Both the position numbers and the translations under genes were made by a program. A DNA stretch of 64,000 nt from Callipepla californica brunnescens (Eukaryota; Chordata; Aves; Galliformes; Odontophoridae): NCBI GenBank assembly GCA_023055505.1, contig JALIRH010000002.1, positions 53,071,233 to 53,135,232 of the forward strand. Direction: 5' to 3'. Below are positions 14,430 through 25,926 of the stretch, in pieces; positions within the stretch are counted from its first letter, which is position 1, and the number at the start of each line of letters is the position of its first letter. The notes under the pieces were generated by a model. That model did no database searches. It was not told the DNA's origin and saw nothing but the letters and a program-made list of their open reading frames with translations.

Positions 14430-14670
14430 CCTTAATGATGGTTGAGGCTCACTGATAACTCCACTATGGAAGGATCTCCAACCAGAGATCCTTCCCTGGT
14501 GGTAGTCAGCCCTTAAATGGGGTCTGGGAGAGGCGGAACCAGACTCCACCCCTTCCAATCACACAGGTACATTACCTTCACCTGTGCCCCTGTGGCTGAC
14601 TCAGTGCTCACCTCAGGTGATCAATCAGTGGTTCAGGCCATGATTCAACAGTTCCCATACACAAGTAGAA
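14430..14670. repeat. copy A of an unclassified repeat (LTR-like), with hairpin
   Basis: It shares an ordered set of blocks with 38550-38860: GCCCTTAAATG, CACCCCTTCCAATCAC, TGCTCA..CAATCAG and AACAGTTCCC. The two copies are in the same orientation. This copy has a perfect 11-bp stem (14468-14478 with 14485-14495, 6-base loop) that copy B lacks. LTR origin is suspected from size and composition but not proven. Confidence 0.6.
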
Positions 14671-16412
14671 ATGTATTTCTACCTGTAACAAACTTGCTTA
14701 CAGTGAAATTTTAAGAGACTTAAACAGATCTACCATCATAAGGGGAAAAAAAAAAAAAAAAGCTACTGCTCCTTCTATTTTCTGATTAGTAGCATTAGAG
14801 GAAAGTACTTAAAATGTAGCAACATACTTGTGCAGAATTAGAAGGGGAAAAAGCATTGTTGCGGCTAAACTTTAAAATAGTATGTAGTTTGCTGTGAAAG
14901 TAATAGCTATTTGTACCCCTGAACGCTACAAAAGATACAAAGATTGTGCTATATAAATGGCTGTAAGACAGACGATTGACAACAACAAAAAAAAAAAGCA
15001 ATTCATTACTGGCATCTGGCATAAAATATGACCACCAATGTGAACAATACCATTTTTTTACTTTGTTTTAAGCTATCTGCAAAAGGAATTCATCTCTATG
15101 ACATACTAGTCTTTTAAATGACTTCTTATTACAACCATCTCTCTATAGTCTGGGGAGCTAACTGGCTAGTTGCACTACTGACCTGCTTCTCTTAGGGCAA
15201 AATAAGAGAATTTGTATTTTTTTTTTCCCTATGACTTGATAACCTTATAATATAATTAACAGGAAGATATTATCTACAAATTTTTGCTGGAAATTGTAAT
15301 TATACTAAAAGGTGGGCATTTTAATGTTTTTAATTTCCTCTATTCCTGAATGCTGTTCATCTCAATCTCCTGAAAAAGCCACTGACCATTTTCAGTTTAT
15401 AAAACATCTACAAGAAACCAGAAAAGGTCTGAATGCATTTTAATACTCCCACATGAACGTGAATATTTCAAAATGGTTTTACTGGTAAAGAATTAATAAA
15501 GTTACACGACATTCAAAGGACAACGCAATTATCTGCATTGTTTGCTAGCATAGTTAGACATCCAGCTGCATGCTTATTTTATTAAAAGGTTGGAAGTATG
15601 GAAAATAAGTATTCCAAGGGAATTCATTTAAAAAATCTCAAAGTACAGTGACACAGAAATATGAAACACATTCAAAATAACTTGAATTAGGAAAAAAAAC
15701 CATGATGGATTTATTACAAGAAAAAACAGCATTCATAAACTTAGGCAATAGAAGTGTTTATGTACTTATGATGTACACATGAGAAATACTTCTGCTATGT
15801 AAATTAAGATTTTTATTGGAATTCAAAATAAGCTGTTGCTGTTTGGCTTGTCTATTGCAGCAACATGTGAGTGAAATCGGTTTTACAGTGTTTTTAAGTT
15901 TTTGTTAAGTTATTGTTCTCTTTAAAGAAAGTAAAGTCTTTCAGAAAGGAAAAGGTACATACAGTATATAACGCTGGAGAAGATTGATCTGAAAACGACA
16001 TTTAAAAGAACTATGGAATATTTTATACAATATTCACAAATAAAATGCTAATTTGTTATTGGCCTCTCATGATACCAATTAAGGTTCTTGCACTTCACAA
16101 AAAAAAACTTGTACGGACAGCTATGTGAAATAAAAGGTATATTATTTACTATCTGAAACAAAGTTCTGGATTTATCAATAAGGAATAACTTACATAAAGA
16201 AGGGTCTGCAAAGAGTCTTACAGTAAATGAAAGATACTTGATTTACAAGCCATCCCATTTTCTCTGTCATTCACAGAGATGGACAAACGATAAAACTTTT
16301 TTCAGGATTTGTCTTCCAGTTTGATTCTCTTCCCTGTACCCCTAATGTTCCTAGATTACTTGACAATTATTCCACACCTCATTCCTGAATATTTTCTTAA
16401 TAAGAAAATATA
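14671..16412. other. AT-rich intergenic DNA
   Basis: Includes an A-run at 14743-14760; otherwise no repeat or gene signal was recognised. Confidence 0.55.
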
Positions 16413-16992
16413 AGGGCGGCTCAAAAAGTAATGCCTCCCATCTCATTATGTTGGTCCACAATGTCAGAGGTAGATGTTGATGGTATAGCAGTAGAGGTTG
16501 AATCTTCCAATCAATATTCCATTACATTTTGTTGTCATGGGACCAACACAGCACAGAGGCAATCTGACAAAAACAGCATGTGACACAGAAGTGCACATGA
16601 AGCAAAGGGGTGCAAGTGAATTCTCTCATGTAGAACAATGGGATTTGCTGACATTCATCAAAGCTTGCTGAACATTTATGGAGTCCAAACAGTGGATGTG
16701 AGAATAGAGAAAGCTGGACTGAGTAGCCAACATTTTCCTAGAAACAACGCTGTCATATCAACTGTGAAACAGTAGGTCACCTCCACCGGTAAAGATTTTG
16801 ATGACTGAGGCCTGCATGCTGACAGGTAGGTCTTGTTCATTGCTGGTAAAAATGCAAAGATAACAGTGGTGATTATACTGAAAAAATATTTTTTTCTAGT
16901 TGAGAATTTGCTCTATCAAACAGTGGTACTGCGCTATTTTTATGTTGTAGTTTTCAGGGAATTAAATAGGAGGCATTATTTTTGGAGTAGCC
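16413..16992 (+). mobile_element. Galluhop-like mariner DNA transposon, defective copy 1
   Basis: The left end carries AAAGTAATGCCTCC and the right end is its near-perfect inverse (AAAATAATGCCTCC when reversed), with TA dinucleotides at both edges as expected for mariner insertion. It is about 580 bp against roughly 1.3 kb for a complete element, so most of the transposase is missing. The inside aligns block by block with the reverse complement of 53518-54042. Several stops interrupt the N-terminal transposase region, which would read on the plus strand. Confidence 0.85.
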
Positions 16993-19900
16993 TACTAAGT
17001 TCATCTCCAAAGAGACAGGCTGGGCAACTGGTTTGATTGTCCTGGATTTGTTTCTCTGACTGGTGTCTCTGTAGTGACAGAGTTTACCTGGCACAACCAG
17101 TAGGTCTTCTCTACTAGAAAAGTAATGTTTAAAAGAAGGTCTAACATGAAGCATAGAAGTTTCAGGAAGCCCGTCCAGTTTCCTGACCTGGATTTCCATG
17201 GACTCTTACACCTTGAGAGCCTCCAAGTCAGGCAAGTCCATGTGAATCCATACAAAGATAATACAGTGCTTTAGAACTATAAACCCTCACAGTTCCCATC
17301 TGCCCTCTCTGGTGGGTTTGGCTACTTAATCATTACAGTGAGCATCTACAGCAAAGGGAAAAAAATAGAGATCATAAAATCCTGATAAATTCCATGACAG
17401 ATTTTGAGTCAATATACTGAGTCATTCAAATTTTTGTTGTTTATCCATGAAGACCACATTTAGTGGTAACAGGCTGGGGGAAGGAGGCTTTTAAAATACT
17501 GAAATCATCTTATAATTATGCAGAGAGCATTCAATAATGATAAAAGTTGCTCTTTGCATAATATTCCCATGCTACAAAGAGAGACCTCTGATTCGAACCC
17601 CCTCTACTCCCTCTTCTCTAGTATTTTGTATCCTTTTATCTCTTTTCTATTCCTCTCTGTGAGCAGTACTTTATCTACCTGTCAGATCCCAGTTAGAGGC
17701 TGAAGAAAAATTATTTCTTTTCTGAGCAGTAGACTGAAAATGACCAAGACCTTCCACAATGAAGCACAAACTTAGACGCCAGTATGTCTTGAATGTCATC
17801 CTTGTCATATTTGCTTCCCGTATATTACCTTTGTCAAATGAATATCTTCTCACAGAATCAATCCTCTACAACTTCAAAGGCTTTTAGCTCATAAAATGTG
17901 AACCAATTTCTCTCTTACTCACAGAAAGAGAAGAAACATGGAAGAGACTCTCTAACTCTAGTTAAAAATTTTTCAGCTGCCATTTCTTTCTTATTTCTTT
18001 CTCCTACTTCATCAATCTTTGGAAAATAAAGATCCTTAGATTGCTGATTTTATCAATTTTATACACAGAAGTGTGTGTATGGGGGGGAAGATGTCAGGAG
18101 TAGAATATTGTCTGAGACCTGAATCTTAGTCACAGAGATAAAGAAATGCTTTAAAATGCATCATTAAGAGAAACAGTCACATTTTGAAGCTGAATTTTAA
18201 TTTAAGATTTGTGTGACATCTAGGCTTGTTCCCATAACAACTGTTTCACTTACCTAGATGTAGGTGATAGTTCCCACATTCCCACTTCAGTCCCAATTAA
18301 AAAGGCACTTGCCTTTGCTTTAGTGAACTCTGACTCAATGGTCACATGTAGTTTGTTCTTTTATCCTGTATCTAGAGATAAAGTATGGCATTCAATGAAA
18401 ATTAATCAAAATTAAGCATCTCACTTGTTGATATAAAGATAGTAGAAGCACTCAATTTTCGTTGTGTTTGAAAACGAGATGGTACATGATGGCTAAAATT
18501 TTATGTTGCATCCTGAGGTCATTCCCATAACCAACAAATCTTTAAGAGAATAAAAATTATAATTGTTCACCTACATTAAAAACAAGTACTTTCATTAATT
18601 TAGTAAGGTAAATTAGCAGATGATACGCAGTCCTCCTGAGCTCTTTTCTCTAAACATGTGAATGCAACTCCTGTCATCCAAAGTATTCTATCTCCGTAAG
18701 CCATTGCCATCATTCCCGTGACTTTCACTCATTAGGTGATCTCTCCTAGTTTGCAGCCTTATCTCAGACATTAATAGGAGACAGAAAATTTATATATTAT
18801 AATTAACTTTCATCCAAAATTCTTCTCTCAATATACTATGAACAATCAAACCAGAAGCTCTTCAAGTAACTATATTTCAGTGAATTAATTAAATATTGAA
18901 GTCCTCTTTAAACAGCTACACTCAGATTCTATACTGTATTTATTTTGGCAGCTCTAAAAAACAAAACAAGAAATAGCAGGCAATTTGAATTGTATTATGA
19001 ATTGAGCAACAGTGAAGAGATACAAAACAGCTACCTATATAAATACTTTAAAAAATATATATATATTCTGTGTGAAGTGTTCAACAAATCATTTCCTTCC
19101 CAATGTTTTAATAAATAAATGAATATTAGTGTTGATAAGGATTACATGAGGATATTTATATAGAGATATTAATTTAGGAAATTCATAAGTATTGATATAA
19201 ATATAACTTTATATATAAATATTAATATTTCCACAGAAATCTGTGACAACACAACACAAAAACACTGCCTCAGTCAGTTGTCTTCATAAAGCAGTAGAAA
19301 AGCAAACAAAACAAATCTGATGAAAAATTAATGCTTTCACACTATGATCAGCATTTCCGAGATTAATATTCAGTTGTAGCAGTTTCGCAAGTGCTTTAGT
19401 ATAAAAAAAATGCAAAACAAAACTGATAACAGAACAAAACAGCAATCCAAAAAGCCACATTCTTCATGCTTAAGGCTCAACATGTCACTTGAGACTGGGA
19501 TGATATGGTCACTGTATTTGACAAAGGTGCTATGTCCGTATTTGGTACAATATAAATAAAAGATCACCTAACAGAGTTGCTTTTTGAATCTGATCAACTA
19601 TTTATATAGTCCACTTTCCCAGCTTTTTCAGTGATACACCTAGTAACATGACACCTAATTCAGCCCGGTAGGAAAATATTTGATGGACATGTTTTCTAGA
19701 CTGTTACCTAAGTAAATATACATCAGCAAAAACACTAACATGCCTTCTACTCCCTGTTATATGGTTCTACCTCTCTTCCCCAGTCAAAAACAAAGATGAG
19801 TGAAGATTTCTGCATCTCACACATTTTTATGAGGAAAAACCCTTTGGAGTATTTGCAAGAGATTCTCCAAGTACTGCTATAGGAGAGTCAGCCAATAACT

Positions 19901-19999
19901 TTCAGATATCTTTTAAGAGTTTAGCCTTCTTTTTACTTTGTACTTCTCTATGAAACCAAACAAACAATTCCATGTTTTCTTCTTGAAAGAGGAATAGCT
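16993..19999. other. AT-rich intergenic DNA
   Basis: The stretch 17000-17260 carries two overlapping minus-strand frames of 81 and 84 codons with no recognisable domain, directly next to the mariner. The rest is AT-rich with short (TA)n runs near 19055 and 19200. Confidence 0.5.
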
Positions 20000-20335
20000 T
20001 TTGATCAGTCAGGATCATTCCAACATCTATAAATACCTGAAGAGAACCTGAAAAAGCAGTGAAACCAGACTCTCTTCAGTGGAGCCCAGTGACAGGACAC
20101 GAGGTAACAGGCACAAACTAGAACACAAGAGGTTCCACCTGAAAGCAGGAAGCATGTCTTAATTGTGAGTGTGACAGAGCACTGGCATAGGTTGCCCATA
20201 GAAGCTGTGGAGTCTTCTCAAAGATCATCAAAAGATTTCTTGCCATAGGCCTGGACACTCCTGCTTGAAAAGGAAGGTTGGACTAGATGACCTTTAGAGA
20301 GGTCTTTTCAAACCTCAAATATTTTCTTATTTGTT
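20000..20335 (+). mobile_element. CR1 LINE 3' fragment
   Basis: The order GTGACAGGACACGAGG, GTGACAGAGCACTGGC, TGTGGAGTCT, then GGTTGGACTAGATGACCTTT is the CR1 ORF2 end and 3' UTR in sense orientation. It lacks the terminal octamer repeats and is moderately diverged. Confidence 0.9.
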
Positions 20336-21540
20336 AGATTTCCATACAGAGGATGAAGTTTTACATCTTGTTTAGGAGACACAGAAACATTCACATCCTG
20401 TAGAATTGTCATAACGCTTTCACAACCCTTGATTTCCCAAGGCTATTCAAACACACTGCTCTTATACCTATGCTTTCTCAGTTTTGACTTAGTTGCTCAG
20501 TTCCTCTGCTCTCACTTGCCAGAGCCAACCTGTTTCACACTATATTTCTATTCAATCACTCATTCATGCAGACAATATATGCTTTTGCAAATAGTCTAGT
20601 GCACTTGATTAAAAAAGAAAAAAAAAGATGGCACTGAGGAATTAAAGTCTACAGTAAGTGGATTTCAGTGCATACATGAATACCTCTATTCTGGGCCTAT
20701 GGACTGAATGCTCATTAGTGGCTGATGTGTACTAGGCATACTTCTGAAATTCACATCAGATGATTTCATACAGAAGAAATGTAGTTTTTGTACTTAGAGG
20801 TGATTTTCCAGTGCAAACCAAAGCATGGATACTTGGAATTTATCTTTAGATGTTCAGTTCTTATATAAGCACTAATTAAGGTGTACACACACTATAAAAT
20901 TAATTCACAGTTCAGCTCTGCTTCAGAGTAAACTGAATAGAATTGTGGCTAAAAGAGATACCTAAAATGGATTACAGGAGCAAGTTGTTCAGCACTCTGT
21001 CCTTCCAGTTGAAGCAAGAAACTGAGAAGGAAAAATAAGAAACCAATAAAAGAAGCAACACACACAAAAAATCAAACCTTTCCACTATAACTAAGACTCC
21101 TTTATGTTTTTCAAATTATAATGTGAGGGATTGGAGCAAGGGATGAAACCTGAACTGAGTATCTGTGTTCTCTTTGCTATTTAGAATATTCAGATAGCAA
21201 GGAAGAGTTAGATTCTCTCTCATGTTCTTTAAATCTCTACCATTGTTTAAGAAATCCATTTTCCATTTTCTTGATATTTGGTAAGGTGGGAGAAGAGATA
21301 GGAACACTGACATGCTGCTATTAAATTTGTTAGACTGTTAATTCATTCACTGCCACCATTCCTGTGATAAAAAGAAATGATCAAAAGAACTTAATTGTTA
21401 ATAATGGCTGATGGAAGAAAATAATCTCAGTTTTACTGTTCTGGAACAAGGCAGATAGTATAACCTCTTTTCAATCTCCAGAAAAGCAGCAAGAAAAAGA
21501 AACAACTGGCAAATTTAAACCACAATAATATAACCAAATA

Positions 21541-22318
21541 GTGCAGCTGGTACAACGGAAGGGATGCCATTCAGAGGGTCGTGGAAGCCTGAAAAGTGGG
21601 CCCACGTGAAACTAATGAAGCACAACAAGGACAAGTGCAAGGTATTGCAATCCCAGATATGAGTAGGGAGTGTGAGATCTCATTTAGAGCAGCCCTGCTG
21701 AGAAGGACTTGGGGGTTCTGCTGGACAAAAACCTGGACATAGGCCATAAGTGCGCACTTGAAGCCTAGAAGGCCAACTGTATCCTGTGTTGCATCAAAAG
21801 AGGAGTGGCGAGCATGGAGGGAGGGGATTGTTGCCTTCTGCTCCACCCTTTTAAATTGCCTTCTGACACTGAATCCAGGCCTGGGGCCTCCTGCATAAGA
21901 AAGACACAGAGCTGTTGGAATGGGTCCAGACAAGGCTACAAAGGATCAAAGGGCTGAAGCATCCCTCGGATACAGACTGAGAGAGGCTCATTCAATCTGA
22001 AGAAAATAAGGCTCCATGGAGACCTCGGGACACCAACTTTTTACAGAGTCTAATAGTGACAGGACACAGAAGAGCAGCTTTAAACTAGAAGGGAAGATTT
22101 TGGTTACATATTAGGAACAAATTCTTTACTCAGAGAGTGGTGAGGCACTGAAATGGTTTGCCCAGAAAAGCTGTGAATTTTCCATCCCTGGAGATGTTCA
22201 AGGCCAGGCTGGATGGGAACGTGGACGGTCTGATCTACTGAGTGGCAACCCTTCACATGGCAGGAGCATTGGAACTGGGTGATTTAAGGCCCCTTCCAAC
22301 CCAAACCACTAACGTGTA
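21541..22318 (+). mobile_element. CR1 LINE 3' fragment, about 0.78 kb
   Basis: It includes AAGGACTTGGGGGTTCTGCT, TGACAGGACACAGAAGAGCA, ATCCCTGGAGATGTTCAAGG and ends in CCCCTTCCAACCCAAACC, the CR1 terminus in sense orientation. It covers the end of the reverse-transcriptase ORF and the 3' UTR, with many indels. The 120-codon antisense frame at 21571-21933 lies entirely within it. Confidence 0.93.
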
Positions 22319-24419
22319 AACTCAATACTTTCTGAAGTCAGATTTTACATATAATAAAGCATTTGAGGAGTCTGTATTCCACTACAGTCCTAAAACTGTT
22401 ATTCCTTTTCTCCTCAACCCTAATTCTGCTTTCCTTTCCATTTTCCATCACAGCAAACGTGATCCTTTCAAGTCTGTCAGGACACTATTTTGCTTTAATG
22501 ACCTACTTCTCAAAATGTTTTGCCCCATGTATAGAGAGAGGGCCAGCAATTACTCATACCAGAAGCGATCTAAATGTGAGATCATCTCTAGAGTAACCTT
22601 TAATACATACTCTAATTAAAACAAATTCAATTAATGAAGATATCAGTAGATATCATTTCTTTTCATTTAAAAAGGTGATATACAGATCACAAAAGTTCAC
22701 CCATTCTGAATCTCCAAAATTTAATGGGACACAATGGCTTCAGGTCTCTAATAAAAATATCCAATTATTGCAGACATATACAGCTAATATTTTTTATTTT
22801 GTTGAATTTTAGGACAATGTAAGAACACATTTGTACTAAATAGCAGATGTTTCATTACAAAATTAGCATTCTCTTTCAGCAAACTGAAAGATATGTTGGT
22901 TTTCCTAAACACTGCTTGCCTTGAGATTCCTACTACAGGAACTACCAGCTCCTTGGATTTTCAAGAGAGAATTTCTATATATTACTTCTGCTTATTCAAG
23001 CAGCTCTGGAACACCAGTATGCAAATAGAATAACCTCCTAAGCAATGGAATTTGGAGAACTGGCCTGGTTGTGATTCAAAATTTCAGTTTAATCTGTGTT
23101 CTTGAAGAGAGAATGCCTTTTTTTACTTTATGATGATGAAGCTAAGGGATCTTTGCCCCTTCGGCTTGATTTTCAAGAAATCCAAATAAGCACAAACTGT
23201 TGAAGTTTTATGTTGCTTTACTCAGCTACTCCTGGCTGGGAAAACAAGTCACCCAATATGCTGATGAAAACAGTGCTATGCCACTTGAATATAAAGACTG
23301 AAAGAATCCATGAGTTTGTTCGCCTTGCTTATGTTTCACATAAGTGTTCAACAAAATGTTCTATGAATATATTACCTCCAATCGTGTTTTGCCTTCTAAT
23401 ATCAAATGTCCTGATGAATAGTCAATTTTAGACTTTAAGTAGAACTTGATAGCGTGCCACGTGCATTTACGGAATAATGGATTAGTCACTTACCAGTGCC
23501 TAACTTCATTCATGTTCATTTGATGTTGAGTTAAAAGCAAATCTTCCAGATAACTGGAAGCTGCAACTGCCAGAGCTGAAAATACTTAAAAGCATTACAC
23601 AGAAAGTGTTACCACAGCACTCCCTGCCAAGATCATTCTTAAACACTATGATATTAGTGTTCATTCACATCTGCTAGAAGCTAAAGACCAAGCGCAGCTA
23701 ATTCTTATTCTAAGAGTACATTACCTCATCAATTATTTCTAGGGGACTTTCATTTCAGTTACATTTTTTGTCCATCAAGATTCTCAAATTAAAGAGATCC
23801 AAATAATCTGTAGACACAGCCAAATTGAGACAAGCTACTCATGAATACATTACTTAATAGCCATCCCTCTCCAACAACTGCTTTCCTTTTGTTATGCAGC
23901 TTATGTATCTGCTCTATAATCTATTGGATAGCAGTGTGCATTCAGTAATACACTAGTGGATCATTAAAGAATATTAAACACAAGAGTAACCAACCTCAGC
24001 AAATGAACTGGCCCAGATTTTTCTTGCATATCTCAATTTAGATAAGTACTGAAAGTAGTTCAAGGAGAAAGAAACTGTAGTTTTCACAAACTTCAGTAGA
24101 TTAAGTTGACTCAGACGATTGAATATACATGAAAATAATCAAAAAGGAGAAAATTAGGTGCTGTATGAGACATACTTTTAATTTCTAAGTCTGGAAACCT
24201 TGGTGAGCCTGAAAAGTTTTTGCAATGAGCTTTAGTATCACAAATTAGAAAATGCAAGTAAGTCACCAGAAAAGAGATTCACAAACCACAACTTTCTGTA
24301 AGAACCACAACAGTTAACACTCTCTTTTTTCTTTATTTTTTTCCCCTGAAAAGAGTGTGTTCATTTTCTTCAGGGTACTGCAAGAAATAACAAGGACATC
24401 GTAAGATCCCACAAATGAA
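22319..24419. other. AT-rich intergenic DNA between CR1 copies
   Basis: No gene or repeat family was recognised. The 20336-21540 gap to the left is similar. Confidence 0.5.
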
Positions 24420-24868
24420 AATGCAAAGTTCTGCATCTGGAATAGAGTAACCCCAAGCCACGCTATGAGCTGTGGAATAAGACAAGCTAGACAAAAAAGA
24501 GGATCTGATAGTCCTCTTCATCATCACACCCTTGATCAAAGAAGGTCAACTGTGCATTGGGTTGTGTTAAGAAAAGCACAACTTGCACTTGTGAAACTAT
24601 ATCCGAGTGCCTTGTTCAACTGTGGGCTCCATAGAACACAACATGATAGCGAAGTTAGGTCGGTGAAAGACCACAATGAAAGTAAGCAAAATAGAGCACA
24701 GTGTTTGAGGACAGGGTGAAGGAATTCCATGTGTCCATCCTGTTGAAGAGAAGACTTGAGGGGAGATGTGATGAGTGGCTTTGATTATTCGGAGGAGAGC
24801 TGTATAGCAAGTGGAGGCACAATCTTCTCACAGAAGCACAGATAAAGGACAAGACGTAGGACAAGAAT
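24420..24868 (+). mobile_element. old CR1 LINE fragment
   Basis: Weak ordered similarity to the CR1 ORF2 C-terminal region: a TTCTGCATCTGGAATAGAGTAACCCC-like start (given here in part), then TTCAACTGTGGGCTCCATAG, then AAGACTTGAGGGGAGATGTG, ending at AAAGGACAAGACG. It is highly diverged and lacks the 3' UTR. The overlapping 60-84 codon frames are decay products. Confidence 0.7.
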
Positions 24869-25147
24869 ATTTTCTAATAAGGCAAATGAATAAATGGTCA
24901 AAAATGCAAATAAAAACCTACCCAGATTACTAGAAGAGAAGGTGACAAACTCTCCCACAGCACATAGCAGCACCAGAGCATTGTTGATGTTACTGAAGCT
25001 CCTCAGTGAGCATAACCCTGGAGGAAAACCTTATACAGGCTGAAAACAAGCAGCAACAAGACTGGAAATGGGAACTCAAAATGTAGTTGTGGTCGTACAA
25101 GTAAAAACACAAATTCTACATCATCAGAGCTCTTCTCAACTCCTGAT

Positions 25148-25926
25148 TGTGGTTTCTTAACACAAGAAGATGGCTAAACTCCGTCATACTACTCTCTCGC
25201 TCCTTCTGCTCAACAGGGGAGAAAATGCAATGAGAAGAACACATAGGCTGAGATAAGAGCAGAGATCACTTACCAGTTGTCATAATGGGCAAAATAGATA
25301 CAGCATAATGAAAAAATGAATGCTATTACTCATAACCTAGAGCAGTGAAGCTCAAAGTGAACTGAAAACACCCTCCCAACTTCTAAACATTTCTCTACCT
25401 CTTCTACCCCAAGCTGCACAGAGGAACAGGGAATGAGGGCTGTGGTCTGCAGTCCATAATGTTTCATCTCTGACGTTCCTTCATGATCACTCTATTTATT
25501 CTTCAAGAGGGTTCCCTCCCACAGGGTTTCAATGCTTCCTGAACAGATCCTGCATGGACTTCACACAGGCTGCAGTTCTCCAAGCACTGTTCCAATATCA
25601 TTCTGTACCAGAGGGACCACTCTTATAGCACTGATCCACACATCCCCACAGGTGGCAGCTTCCCTAGACCTCTTTTCTCACTGCAGACCCCTCTACAGCG
25701 GCAGCCTGGGTTTAACTGTTTATCAATATATTTTTTTTCCTAAATCTGCTCTGATAGAGTCACAACCTGTATCTTTCATTGGCTCAGTTCTGGCCAGCAA
25801 CAGGTCCCTTTTGGAGCCAGCTGGAGTTGTCTCTTATCTGAGATGATGAAGCTTCTGGAGTCTTCTAACATGGGCTAGCCCTGCAGTCCTCTTCTGTTAA
25901 CAAAACCTTACCATTTAAACCAAACA
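25148..25926. mobile_element. avian ERV LTR-like insertion, about 0.78 kb
   Basis: It starts TGTGGTTTCTTAACACAAG and ends near AAACCAAACA. Internal landmarks include AGCTGCACAGAGGAACAGGG, GGTTCCCTCCCACAGGG, TGGCTCAGTTCTGGCCAGCA and TTGGAGCCAGCTGGAG, which I recognise from a common bird LTR family. It shares this layout with 42048-42614, and its first part with 12343-12912. The 104-codon frame inside is not a gene. Confidence 0.75.

Noticed and set aside
17001..17255. Overlapping 81- and 84-codon minus-strand frames beside the mariner
   Set aside because: No recognisable domain in either frame, no splice context, and the two frames exclude each other.
21571..21933. 120-codon minus-strand frame
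   Set aside because: Lies antisense within a CR1 copy.
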